Shown: positions 15,800 through 23,592 of the stretch, piece by piece
How positions within the stretch are numbered: the stretch's first letter is position 1
Layout of the letters: each line of letters opens with the position of its first letter
Source: DASWTL01 sp035575925
GTDB lineage: Bacteria; Bacteroidota; Bacteroidia; Sphingobacteriales; Sphingobacteriaceae
Assembly (NCBI GenBank): GCA_035575925.1
Contig: DATLXK010000032.1
Coordinates: 1 to 44,912 of the forward strand
Length of the DNA stretch: 44,912 bases
Reading direction: 5' to 3'
Translations under genes and position numbers: made by a program
Notes under the pieces: generated by a model
Told to the model about the DNA's origin: nothing
What the model saw: the letters and a program-made list of their open reading frames with translations, nothing else
The model's database searches: none

Positions 15800-16588
15800 A
15801 TGGAAAATCTCGACTTTGATTTCCTTAATATCCGTTTCCTTGACATCCTCGACATTTTATTTGTCGCCATTATAATTTATTATACCTACAACCTGATAAG
15901 GGGCACAATTGCAGTAAATATTTTATTAGGTGTAGCCATCATTTATTTGGTGTATATTATGGTAAGGCAGGCTCATATGCGGCTGTTAACCGAAATCCTG
16001 GGTGGGTTTGTAAGTGTGGGATTTCTGGCACTGATCATTGTGTTTCAGCAGGAGATCAGGCGTTTTCTTTTACTTATCGGAAAAAATGCGTCGTTACAAC
16101 GCCAAACCTGGTGGAAATTTGCATTTGGCAAGAAAGAGGCAGAAAAAAACAATCTCAGCTATATTAAGCCTATTGTGGATGCATGCAAAACTATGCAGAA
16201 AAGCCGTACAGGAGCATTAATTGTATTTGCCAAGCACTTTGATGATGAACACTATCAAAATAGCGGAGAGTTGATCGATTCGAAAATATCCAAACGATTG
16301 TTAGAGAGTATATTTCAAAAATACAGTCCGCTTCATGACGGAGCAGTAGTTATTGCTGAAGGAAAAATAAAATGTGCCAGCTGCATTTTGCCACTTACAG
16401 AAAATGATAAACTTCCTTTACAATTTGGGTTACGCCATCGTGCAGGCATCGGAATCTCTGAAGTTAGCGATGCTGTAGCCATTATTATTTCTGAAGAAAC
16501 AGGAGAGATCGCCTATGCTAAACAAGGTCGGGCTAAAATGAACTTGAATTATACGGAATTGGAAAAACTTTTAAATGAAGACATTTGA
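15800..16588 (+). CDS. cdaA: Diadenylate cyclase CdaA
   Basis: CdaA makes c-di-AMP from two ATP. It has 262 residues: three hydrophobic N-terminal segments (about residues 10-30, 33-52, 66-85) and a cytoplasmic DAC domain with the catalytic motifs SPLHDGAVVIAEG (DGA) and LRHRAGIGISE (RHR). Both motifs are intact, so it should be active. c-di-AMP commonly controls potassium and osmotic balance. No CdaR-type regulator is seen beside it. It is convergent with the bacilliredoxin gene. Confidence 0.96.
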   Translation: MENLDFDFLNIRFLDILDILFVAIIIYYTYNLIRGTIAVNILLGVAIIYLVYIMVRQAHMRLLTEILGGFVSVGFLALIIVFQQEIRRFLLLIGKNASLQRQTWWKFAFGKKEAEKNNLSYIKPIVDACKTMQKSRTGALIVFAKHFDDEHYQNSGELIDSKISKRLLESIFQKYSPLHDGAVVIAEGKIKCASCILPLTENDKLPLQFGLRHRAGIGISEVSDAVAIIISEETGEIAYAKQGRAKMNLNYTELEKLLNEDI

Positions 16589-16650
16589 CTTTAATCGAAA
16601 TAACCAATAAGCTTTCAGATAGCAGCAGTGCAATGAACTATTAATGGTAA

Positions 16651-17061
16651 TCAACAATATTGCTCAAACGCTCCTATCAGGTTGTCAGCGATCATTTGAG
16701 CCGGCCGACCTTCTATCTGATGACGCTCGATCATATGAACCAGCTTACCATCCTTAAACAAGGCCATTGAAGGAGAAGACGGCGGATAAGGTAGCATTAA
16801 GGCACGCGCTGTATCTACAGCATCTTTTTCCATACCTGCGAATACGGTTACTAGCCTGTCCGGATGTTTTTCATTTTGTGCAGCAAGTTTCGCTGCCGGC
16901 CGTGCGTTAGCTGCAGCACATCCACACACAGAATTTACAACTACAAATACTGTACCCTCTGACTTAATACTTTGCTCTACATCTTCAGCTGTTCTTAAAT
17001 CTTCGAAACCTACTCCCGTAAGTTCCTTGCGCATGGGCTCAACTAAATATTCTGGGTACAT
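16651..17061 (-). CDS. BrxA/BrxB family bacilliredoxin
   Basis: A 136-residue thioredoxin-fold protein of the YphP/YqiW family. The CGC active site lies in VVNSVCGCAAANARPAA, and the MALFKDGKLVHMIERHQIEG segment is typical. Bacilliredoxins remove bacillithiol from proteins in Firmicutes and some Bacteroidota. The gene has its own promoter, back to back with that of ahcY. Confidence 0.93.
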   Translation of the reverse strand: MYPEYLVEPMRKELTGVGFEDLRTAEDVEQSIKSEGTVFVVVNSVCGCAAANARPAAKLAAQNEKHPDRLVTVFAGMEKDAVDTARALMLPYPPSSPSMALFKDGKLVHMIERHQIEGRPAQMIADNLIGAFEQYC

Positions 17062-17085
17062 AATTATATGAATGATATTGACTTA

Positions 17086-17116
17086 CAAAAGTAAGATTTA
17101 AGCCAGGAAGATACAA
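17086..17116 (-). promoter_or_regulatory. TTG-N20-TAnnTTTG promoter of the bacilliredoxin gene
   Basis: On the minus strand, TACTTTTG (17093-17086) is an exact -7 match, preceded after 20 bases by TTG (17116-17114). It ends 25 bases before the ATG at 17061. Confidence 0.65.
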
Positions 17117-17173
17117 TACGTAACATCAGGAGATTGTCACAATAACTTTAGCTCTTCGTACAAGCGGCAAAAG

Positions 17174-17205
17174 TTTGATATTCACATACCTAATTGGTAA
17201 TTTTG
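17174..17205 (+). promoter_or_regulatory. TTTG-N20-TAnnTTTG promoter of ahcY
   Basis: TTTG (17174-17177), a 20-base spacer and TAATTTTG (17198-17205) form the best full match to the Bacteroidota sigma factor consensus in this window. The ahcY ATG is 25 bases downstream. Confidence 0.72.
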
Positions 17206-17229
17206 TAATTCACAAAAATCAAAACAACT

Positions 17230-18546
17230 ATGTCATCAGTAGAGACAACTTACATTCCTTACAAAGTTAAGGACATTTCCCTTGCCGAATGGGGACGCAA
17301 AGAAATTCAATTAGCTGAAGCAGAAATGCCGGGATTAATGGCACTGCGGGAAGAATTCGGACCAACAAAACCTTTAAAAGGAGCACGTATTGCAGGATGT
17401 TTACACATGACCATCCAAACGGCCGTGCTTATTGAAACCCTGGTTGAATTGGGTGCTGATGTTACGTGGTCATCATGTAACATTTTTTCAACACAAGATC
17501 ATGCCGCAGCAGCCATTGCCGCAGCAGGTATCCAGGTTTACGCATGGAAAGGATTAAACGAGGAAGAGTTTGACTGGTGTATTGAGCAAACTCTGTTTTT
17601 CGGTGAAAACCGTGAGCCATTGAATATGATCTTAGATGATGGCGGCGATTTAACTAATATGGTTTTCGATAGATATACAGAGCTTATTGCTAACATAAAA
17701 GGCTTATCTGAAGAAACTACTACCGGTGTTCACCGCTTATATGAGCGTATGAAAAACGGAACATTGCACCTTCCTGCAATTAACGTGAACGACTCGGTTA
17801 CAAAATCGAAATTTGATAATAAATACGGCTGCCGCGAATCATTGGTTGACGCTATTCGTCGCGCTACAGACGTAATGATGGCCGGTAAGGTGGCTGTTGT
17901 TTGCGGATATGGCGATGTTGGTAAAGGATCAGCAGAATCATTAAGCTCACAAGGTGTACGTGTTATCGTTACCGAGATTGATCCTATCTGTGCGTTACAA
18001 GCTGCTATGGAAGGTTATGAAGTGAAGAAACTTAATACCGCGATTAAAGAGGCCGACATTGTAGTAACTACTACCGGTAATTGCGATATCGTTCGTGCTG
18101 AACACTTCAAAGCGTTAAAAGACAAGGCTATCGTTTGTAACATCGGCCATTTTGATAACGAAATTGATATGTCGTGGTTAAATACAAATTATGGTCATAC
18201 TAAGGTTGAGATCAAGCCACAGGTAGATAAATATACTATTGATGGCAAAGACCTGATCATTTTGGCTGAAGGCCGCCTGGTTAACCTGGGATGCGCCACT
18301 GGTCACCCGTCATTTGTAATGTCTAATTCATTTACTAACCAGACCCTTGCTCAATTAGAGCTTTGGACCAATACTGATAAATATGAAAATCAGGTTTATG
18401 TTCTTCCAAAATACCTGGATGAAAAAGTAGCCCGTTTGCATTTAGCTAAAATTGGTGTAGAGCTGGAAGAATTGGATCAGCATCAGGCAGACTATATCGG
18501 TGTACCCGTTGAAGGTCCGTTTAAAGCTGATACTTACAGGTATTAA
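17230..18546 (+). CDS. ahcY: Adenosylhomocysteinase
   Basis: The enzyme hydrolyses S-adenosylhomocysteine to adenosine and homocysteine with bound NAD, closing the methyl cycle. It has 438 residues with CLHMTIQTAVLIETL, WSSCNIFSTQDHAAAAIA, LDDGGDLTNMVFD, the substrate/NAD motif AINVNDSVTKSKFDN and the Rossmann glycine motif VAVVCGYGDVGKGSAESL; the C-terminal DxYRY-type end is present (KADTYRY). Codon use looks more GC-rich at third positions than neighbours, as for a highly expressed gene. It is monocistronic: strong promoter upstream, intrinsic terminator downstream. Confidence 0.98.
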   Translation: MSSVETTYIPYKVKDISLAEWGRKEIQLAEAEMPGLMALREEFGPTKPLKGARIAGCLHMTIQTAVLIETLVELGADVTWSSCNIFSTQDHAAAAIAAAGIQVYAWKGLNEEEFDWCIEQTLFFGENREPLNMILDDGGDLTNMVFDRYTELIANIKGLSEETTTGVHRLYERMKNGTLHLPAINVNDSVTKSKFDNKYGCRESLVDAIRRATDVMMAGKVAVVCGYGDVGKGSAESLSSQGVRVIVTEIDPICALQAAMEGYEVKKLNTAIKEADIVVTTTGNCDIVRAEHFKALKDKAIVCNIGHFDNEIDMSWLNTNYGHTKVEIKPQVDKYTIDGKDLIILAEGRLVNLGCATGHPSFVMSNSFTNQTLAQLELWTNTDKYENQVYVLPKYLDEKVARLHLAKIGVELEELDQHQADYIGVPVEGPFKADTYRY

Positions 18547-18611
18547 AAACAATGAAGTAAGAGGAATGATGTATGAGATCGGAGGACTGATACATGGTAC
18601 TAATGACAATT

Positions 18612-18648
18612 AAAAGAATGCTTACTTTAGGGGTAAGCATTCTTTTTT
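18612..18648 (+). terminator. Intrinsic terminator after ahcY
   Basis: AAAAGAATGCTTAC (18612-18625) and GTAAGCATTCTTTT (18633-18646) form a perfect 14-bp stem with a 7-base loop, running into a T-tract. It lies 65 bases after the ahcY stop. Confidence 0.88.
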
Positions 18649-18707
18649 ATGAATGAAGTGATAGCTTAACAGAAACTATATTTTAGAATAACTCGTTACC
18701 CTTAAAT

Positions 18708-18914
18708 ATGAAAGAAATATTTTTTTTGGTAGAGGAAATTATTGAAGGCGGTTATACTGCAAAAGCCTTGGGCGAATCTATATTTACCGAGGCTGATACC
18801 ATAGAAGATTTAAGGAATGGGATCAAAGATGCAGTACTATGTCATTTTGATGAAAATGAAATGCCTAAAATTGTAAGGCTTCATGTGGTAAAGGAGGAGA
18901 CTTTAGTGCTTTAA
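18708..18914 (+). CDS. hicB: HicB-like antitoxin
   Basis: A 68-residue HicB-type short protein with the partial RNase H-like fold: strand FFLVEEIIEGGYTAKAL, then FTEADTIEDLRNGIKDAV. No C-terminal DNA-binding domain is present, so it is of the short type and may need its toxin or another factor for autoregulation. These proteins are often misannotated as 2-oxoisovalerate dehydrogenase subunits. The stop is 5 bases before hicA. The order antitoxin-then-toxin is the reverse of the classical hicAB order. Confidence 0.82.
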   Translation: MKEIFFLVEEIIEGGYTAKALGESIFTEADTIEDLRNGIKDAVLCHFDENEMPKIVRLHVVKEETLVL

Positions 18915-18919
18915 CCTTT

Positions 18920-19153
18920 ATGAAAATATCCCGGGATGTTTCTGCACAACAATTAATAAAACGGTTATCAAAATTCGGATACATTGTTACCAGGCAAAAA
19001 GGCAGCCATATTCGATTATCCCGCATATCACAAGAAGGCACACATCATATTACAATTCCTAATCACAATCCCATTAAAATTGGAACTTTGGTTAGTATTA
19101 TTAATGATATTTGTAATCAACTTAGCATTACCAAGGAAGAATTTTTTAAATAA
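18920..19153 (+). CDS. hicA: HicA-like mRNA interferase toxin
   Basis: A 77-residue double-stranded RNA-binding-like protein of the HicA (YcfA) family. The fold is seen in SAQQLIKRLSKFGYIVTRQK, with the catalytic His in KGSHIRLSR, followed by the strand HHITIPNHNPIKIGTL and the helix SIINDICNQLSI. HicA cleaves mRNA and is neutralised by HicB. The gene ends 24 bases before pdxJ, with no terminator between, so pdxJ may be read from the hicBA transcript. Confidence 0.86.
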   Translation: MKISRDVSAQQLIKRLSKFGYIVTRQKGSHIRLSRISQEGTHHITIPNHNPIKIGTLVSIINDICNQLSITKEEFFK

Positions 19154-19177
19154 TTGACGTGTCCAATTATTATTATT

Positions 19178-19903
19178 ATGCCTCACCTCTCCGTCAACAT
19201 TAACAAAATTGCAACTTTACGCAATTCACGCGGAGGCAATAATCCGGATCTGGTTAAAGTGGCATTAGATGCTGAGCGGTTTGGTGCTCAGGGTATTACC
19301 GTGCACCCCCGACCAGACGAACGCCATATCCGCTATCAGGATGTTTTCGATTTAAAGAAGGTTCTTACTACTGAGTTTAATATTGAGGGTAACCCGGTTG
19401 AGAGAAAGTTCGTCGACCTGGTTCTAGCTGCTAAACCTGCACAAGTAACTTTGGTACCTGATACGGAAGGCCAGCTGACCTCAAACCACGGATGGGATAC
19501 GGTAAAACATCAGTCCTATCTTAAAGAAATTATAAGCGAATTTAAAAATGAAGGAATTCGTGTTTCAATCTTTGTAGATCCGGTAGAGCAATTGATTGAA
19601 GCTGCTGCATCCACAGGAACAGATCGCATTGAATTATATACTGAAGCCTATGCAGCAGGTTATCACCAAAACCGGGATAAAGCAATTGCACCTTATATAC
19701 AAGCAGCAATGGTTGCCGGGAAACTTGGTTTGGGATTAAACGCAGGCCATGATTTGGATTTAACTAACCTGAAATTTTTTGCTCAAAATATCCCAAATTT
19801 ACTGGAAGTAAGTATTGGCCATGCTTTAATTTGCGATAGTCTTTATCTAGGTTTGGAAAATATCATACAAATGTATTTAACGAAATTGGCCAATATTTTG
19901 TAA
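19178..19903 (+). CDS. pdxJ: Pyridoxine 5'-phosphate synthase
   Basis: PdxJ condenses 1-deoxyxylulose-5-phosphate with 3-amino-2-oxopropyl phosphate to form PNP, the last ring-forming step of DXP-dependent vitamin B6 synthesis. I choose ATG 19178 (MPHLSVNINKIATLRNSRGG) because the family begins there; a TTG at 19154 would add eight non-family residues. The TIM barrel has 241 residues with GAQGITVHPRPDERHI, VTLVPDTEGQLTSNHGWD, SIFVDP, RIELYTEAYA, LGLNAGHDLD and EVSIGHALI, all conserved. It supplies the cofactor needed by GcvP encoded 71 bases downstream. Confidence 0.96.
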   Translation: MPHLSVNINKIATLRNSRGGNNPDLVKVALDAERFGAQGITVHPRPDERHIRYQDVFDLKKVLTTEFNIEGNPVERKFVDLVLAAKPAQVTLVPDTEGQLTSNHGWDTVKHQSYLKEIISEFKNEGIRVSIFVDPVEQLIEAAASTGTDRIELYTEAYAAGYHQNRDKAIAPYIQAAMVAGKLGLGLNAGHDLDLTNLKFFAQNIPNLLEVSIGHALICDSLYLGLENIIQMYLTKLANIL

Positions 19904-19946
19904 GGCTTGAATCATCTGATCTTATCCCCCAATCAGCCATTTTATT

Positions 19947-19954
19947 TATCTTTG
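19947..19954 (+). promoter_or_regulatory. TAnnTTTG -7 element for gcvP
   Basis: TATCTTTG is an exact -7 match, 20 bases before the gcvP ATG at 19975. No clear -33 element is visible. Confidence 0.55.
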
Positions 19955-19974
19955 TAAGATACATCCCCGCATTA

Positions 19975-22851
19975 ATGGAATTTAACGTAGATTATAAAGA
20001 AAGCTTTCAAACCAGGCATATTGCTCCCGACAGTTCTGAAACGCAGGAAATGATGAAGACGATTGGTGTAAATTCTTTGGACGAACTTATTGATCAGACC
20101 ATTCCTGCAAAAATCCGGTTGAAACAACAATTAAATCTCCCGGAGGCAAAAAGCGAGTTTGACTATCTTAATAACCTGAAACAGGTTGCATCAAAAAACA
20201 AAGTATTCAAATCTTATATAGGTCAGGGGTATTATGATGTGATAGTTCCCGGCGTTATACAGCGAAATATTCTGGAAAATCCCGGATGGTATACCCAGTA
20301 TACGCCCTATCAGGCAGAAATTGCACAAGGACGGTTACAGGCATTATTGAATTTTCAGACTATGGTTATTGACCTGACGGGAATGGAAATTGCAAATGCA
20401 TCTTTATTAGATGAAGGCACAGCCGCAGCTGAAGCTATGTTTATGCAATATTCGTTGCGAAAGAATAATAATGCAAAAGTATTCTTCGTATCTGAAGAAG
20501 TTTTTCCTCAAACCATTGATATTTTAAAGACCCGTGCAGAGCCATACGGAATTAAGCTTGAGATAGGAGATCATCGCGCTGCGAAATTAACAGAAAACAT
20601 GTTTGGGGCTATTGTACAATATCCTGCATGCAAAGGTGCTGTTTATAATTACAAGGAATTTGCAGAGAAGGGCCATGAAAAAGGTATTAAGTTAACTGTT
20701 GTCGCTGACATCATGAGTCTGACTTTATTAACTCCTCCAGGAGAATGGGGTGCTGATATTGTTGTTGGATCTACGCAACGTTTTGGGGTACCAATGGGTT
20801 TTGGTGGGCCTCATGCTGCATTTTTTGCCACAAAGGATGAATACAAACGCGCTATGCCCGGCCGTATCATTGGAGTTACTATTGATTCTGCTGGTAATTA
20901 TGCATTGCGCATGGCATTGCAAACCCGTGAACAGCATATCCGTCGTGATAAAGCTACTTCAAATATCTGTACCGCCCAGGCTTTGCTTGCCATTATGGCG
21001 GGAATGTATGCTGTTTACCATGGAAGCATAGGTTTAAAACTTATAGCTGAACGAATACATGGGCTAACTATCCTGCTTTCCAATTCACTTAAAGAATTAG
21101 GGTTCGATCAAATAAATAAGGCTTATTTTGATACTATTTCTGTAGATGCCCGGGAATTGTCAGATCCAATTCACGCCGAAGCGCTTAACCAGGAAGTTAA
21201 CCTGAATTATAATGGCTCACTAATAATCATTTCACTGGATGAAACCACTTCAGCGGATGATGTTCTGACTTTGGTAAAAATTTTCGCAAAAATTAAGGGC
21301 AAAAATGTAGGAGAAATAATCCTTGACAAATCTGTCATTAATTGTCCTTTGCCGGATGAACTTAAACGTACGACTCCATGGTTAACACACCCGGTATTTA
21401 ATTCGCATCATTCGGAACATGAAATGCTGCGTTATATTAAATCGCTGGAGGCTAAAGATCTTTCCTTATGCCATTCCATGATTGCTTTGGGCTCATGTAC
21501 CATGAAACTAAATGCAACCACAGAGTTGATCCCGGTTACATGGACCGAATTTAGCCGGATGCACCCGTTTGCACCTGCAGACCAGGTGGGCGGATATATG
21601 CAACTATTTGATGAATTGAATAAGTGGCTGAGTGAAATCACAGGATTTGCTGCTATGAGCTTACAGCCCAATGCTGGTGCACAGGGCGAATATGCAGGCC
21701 TGATGGTAATTCGGGCATACCACGCCGATCGCGGTGAGACACACCGGAATATTGCTTTGATACCTTCATCCGCTCACGGAACAAATCCTGCTTCAGCGGC
21801 CATGGCCGGAATGAAAATAATAGTTGTACGATGTGATGATAACGGTAATATTGATGTTGCAGACCTGAAAGAGAAAGCAAAAAGTCATAAGGATAACCTT
21901 TCCTGTCTGATGGTCACTTATCCGTCAACGCATGGCGTATTTGAAGAAAGTATTATTGAAATATGTGAGATCGTTCACCAGAACGGCGGTCAGGTATATA
22001 TGGATGGTGCTAATATGAATGCACAGGTAGGACTTACCAGTCCGGCGTCTATAGGTGCTGATGTTTGTCATTTAAATTTGCACAAGACCTTCTGTATACC
22101 ACATGGTGGAGGCGGGCCCGGTATGGGACCGATAGGTGTTGCAAAACATCTTGTGCCTTATCTTCCGGGTCATAGTGTGGTAGACATTAATAATGGGAAA
22201 TCCATTTCAGCAGTTTCAGCCGCTCCATGGGGTTCTGCCTCTATTTTAATTATATCCCATGCGTACATCGCTATGATGGGAGGCCCGGGGCTAACCAATG
22301 CTACACGTTATGCAATACTTAATGCAAATTATATTAAAACGCGTTTGGAAGAGCACTATCCTGTGCTGTATACAGGTTCTAACGGGCGCTGTGCACATGA
22401 GATGATCCTGGATTGCCGTACATTCAAAAGCTTTGGCATCGAGGTGGTAGATATTGCCAAAAGATTAATGGATTACGGTTTTCACGCCCCAACAGTATCA
22501 TTCCCGGTGGCAGGTACCGTTATGGTAGAACCTACCGAGTCAGAACCAAAACATGAACTTGACCGGTTTTGTGATGCCATGATTGCTATCAGAAAGGAAA
22601 TAGAAGAAATTGAACAGGGAATAAGCGACAAAGCAAATAACCCGTTAAAAAATGCGCCTCATACTACTGCAATAGTTACTTCAGACGAATGGAACAGGCC
22701 GTATTCCCGTCAAAAAGCCGCCTTTCCATTGCCGTATGTAAAAGAGCATAAGTTTTGGCCTTCAGTAGGCCGGGTTAATGATACGCATGGCGACAGATCT
22801 CTTATCTGCTCATGTCCTCCTGTGGAAAGCTACGAAGAGATTTCTGTCTAA
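19975..22851 (+). CDS. gcvP: Glycine dehydrogenase (decarboxylating), P-protein
   Basis: The P-protein of the glycine cleavage system decarboxylates glycine with PLP and passes the aminomethyl group to the H-protein lipoyl arm. It is a single-chain 958-residue form with both homologous halves: an N-terminal half (RHIAPDSSETQEMM, GQGYYDVIVPGVIQRNILE, PYQAEIAQGRLQALLNFQT) and a C-terminal catalytic half (HSMIALGSCTMKLNAT, SLQPNAGAQGEYAGLM, SAHGTNPASAAMAGM). The PLP lysine is in LNLHKTFCIPHGGGGPGMG near base 22085. gcvT and gcvH are not in the window. Confidence 0.98.
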   Translation: MEFNVDYKESFQTRHIAPDSSETQEMMKTIGVNSLDELIDQTIPAKIRLKQQLNLPEAKSEFDYLNNLKQVASKNKVFKSYIGQGYYDVIVPGVIQRNILENPGWYTQYTPYQAEIAQGRLQALLNFQTMVIDLTGMEIANASLLDEGTAAAEAMFMQYSLRKNNNAKVFFVSEEVFPQTIDILKTRAEPYGIKLEIGDHRAAKLTENMFGAIVQYPACKGAVYNYKEFAEKGHEKGIKLTVVADIMSLTLLTPPGEWGADIVVGSTQRFGVPMGFGGPHAAFFATKDEYKRAMPGRIIGVTIDSAGNYALRMALQTREQHIRRDKATSNICTAQALLAIMAGMYAVYHGSIGLKLIAERIHGLTILLSNSLKELGFDQINKAYFDTISVDARELSDPIHAEALNQEVNLNYNGSLIIISLDETTSADDVLTLVKIFAKIKGKNVGEIILDKSVINCPLPDELKRTTPWLTHPVFNSHHSEHEMLRYIKSLEAKDLSLCHSMIALGSCTMKLNATTELIPVTWTEFSRMHPFAPADQVGGYMQLFDELNKWLSEITGFAAMSLQPNAGAQGEYAGLMVIRAYHADRGETHRNIALIPSSAHGTNPASAAMAGMKIIVVRCDDNGNIDVADLKEKAKSHKDNLSCLMVTYPSTHGVFEESIIEICEIVHQNGGQVYMDGANMNAQVGLTSPASIGADVCHLNLHKTFCIPHGGGGPGMGPIGVAKHLVPYLPGHSVVDINNGKSISAVSAAPWGSASILIISHAYIAMMGGPGLTNATRYAILNANYIKTRLEEHYPVLYTGSNGRCAHEMILDCRTFKSFGIEVVDIAKRLMDYGFHAPTVSFPVAGTVMVEPTESEPKHELDRFCDAMIAIRKEIEEIEQGISDKANNPLKNAPHTTAIVTSDEWNRPYSRQKAAFPLPYVKEHKFWPSVGRVNDTHGDRSLICSCPPVESYEEISV

Positions 22852-22890
22852 AACCGGAATAGTATATGACATTAATCTTGTATCTAAATG

Positions 22891-22919
22891 TTTGACATAT
22901 ACTTTTTAAAGATAATTTG
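22891..22919 (+). promoter_or_regulatory. TTTG-N18-TAnnTTG promoter-like site before the YceI gene
   Basis: TTTG (22891-22894) and TAATTTG (22913-22919), one base short of consensus, lie 20 bases before ATG 22939. They fall inside the longer frame starting at 22888, which favours the shorter start. Confidence 0.45.
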
Positions 22920-22938
22920 GTTATATCATAAATCATCA

Positions 22939-23529
22939 ATGAAACGAATTATATCACCCCCACTATTAACAATTGCATTTTTGTTGCTTGCATTTAAAGC
23001 ACCTGTTAAACAAGAAATTTTCAAGGTCGATACAGAAAAATCTTCCATTAACTGGACCGGGCGGAAAGTTACCGGTCAGCATACCGGAAGTATTAAAATT
23101 GCATCCGGACAATTATTATTTAATAAAACCCTGAAGAGCGGTTCTTTTGTGATCGATATGAATTCCCTTATATGCTCTGATTCGGAAAAAGTACAAACCC
23201 ATTTGAAAGCTGACGATTTTTTCTCTGTTGAAAAAAATCCGACTTCTCAGTTTGTAATTACTAAGGTAGCGGCCACAGGGGCAGACCGAGTGAATATTAC
23301 CGGAAATCTTACCATTAAAGGAATTACACAACCATTAACTTTTCCTGCAACAGTTAAAAGAAAGGGTAATGCAGTTGTTGCAGTTGCTAAAGGCGTAAAA
23401 GTTAACCGTTTAAAATATGATATTAAATTCCGCTCATTAACATTCTTCAGCACTATTGGTGATAAAGCAATTGATGATGAATTTGAGCTGGACATAAACC
23501 TGATAGCTAAGCTGGAACCTAAAAAGTAA
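22939..23529 (+). CDS. YceI family periplasmic protein
   Basis: From ATG 22939 the product has 196 residues and begins with a clean signal peptide (MKRIISPPLLTIAFLLLAFKA); the longer frame from 22888 would bury it. The mature part is a YceI lipocalin-like barrel: FKVDTEKSSINWTGRKV, HTGSIKIASGQL, FVIDMNSLICSD, HLKADDFFSVEKNPTSQF, NITGNLTIKGITQPLTFP. Members bind isoprenoid or long-chain lipids such as polyprenyl or quinone-like molecules in the periplasm. It is probably a single-gene unit. Confidence 0.92.
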   Translation: MKRIISPPLLTIAFLLLAFKAPVKQEIFKVDTEKSSINWTGRKVTGQHTGSIKIASGQLLFNKTLKSGSFVIDMNSLICSDSEKVQTHLKADDFFSVEKNPTSQFVITKVAATGADRVNITGNLTIKGITQPLTFPATVKRKGNAVVAVAKGVKVNRLKYDIKFRSLTFFSTIGDKAIDDEFELDINLIAKLEPKK

Positions 23530-23567
23530 TAAGGCATATACCGTCTTAAACCGTCATACACAAATTG

Positions 23568-23575
23568 TATCTTTG
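23568..23575 (+). promoter_or_regulatory. TAnnTTTG -7 element for the helicase-like gene
   Basis: TATCTTTG is an exact -7 match, 17 bases before ATG 23593. No convincing -33 element is visible. Confidence 0.5.
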
Positions 23576-23592
23576 CTTTAAACAAGTAAAAG

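Noticed and set aside
17062..17229. SAM/SAH riboswitch upstream of ahcY
   Set aside because: Only a short leader of about 20 bases follows the promoter; there is no room for a riboswitch.
19154..19177. TTG start for pdxJ
   Set aside because: The eight residues added are low-complexity isoleucine-rich and absent from the family; the spacer separates hicA and pdxJ.
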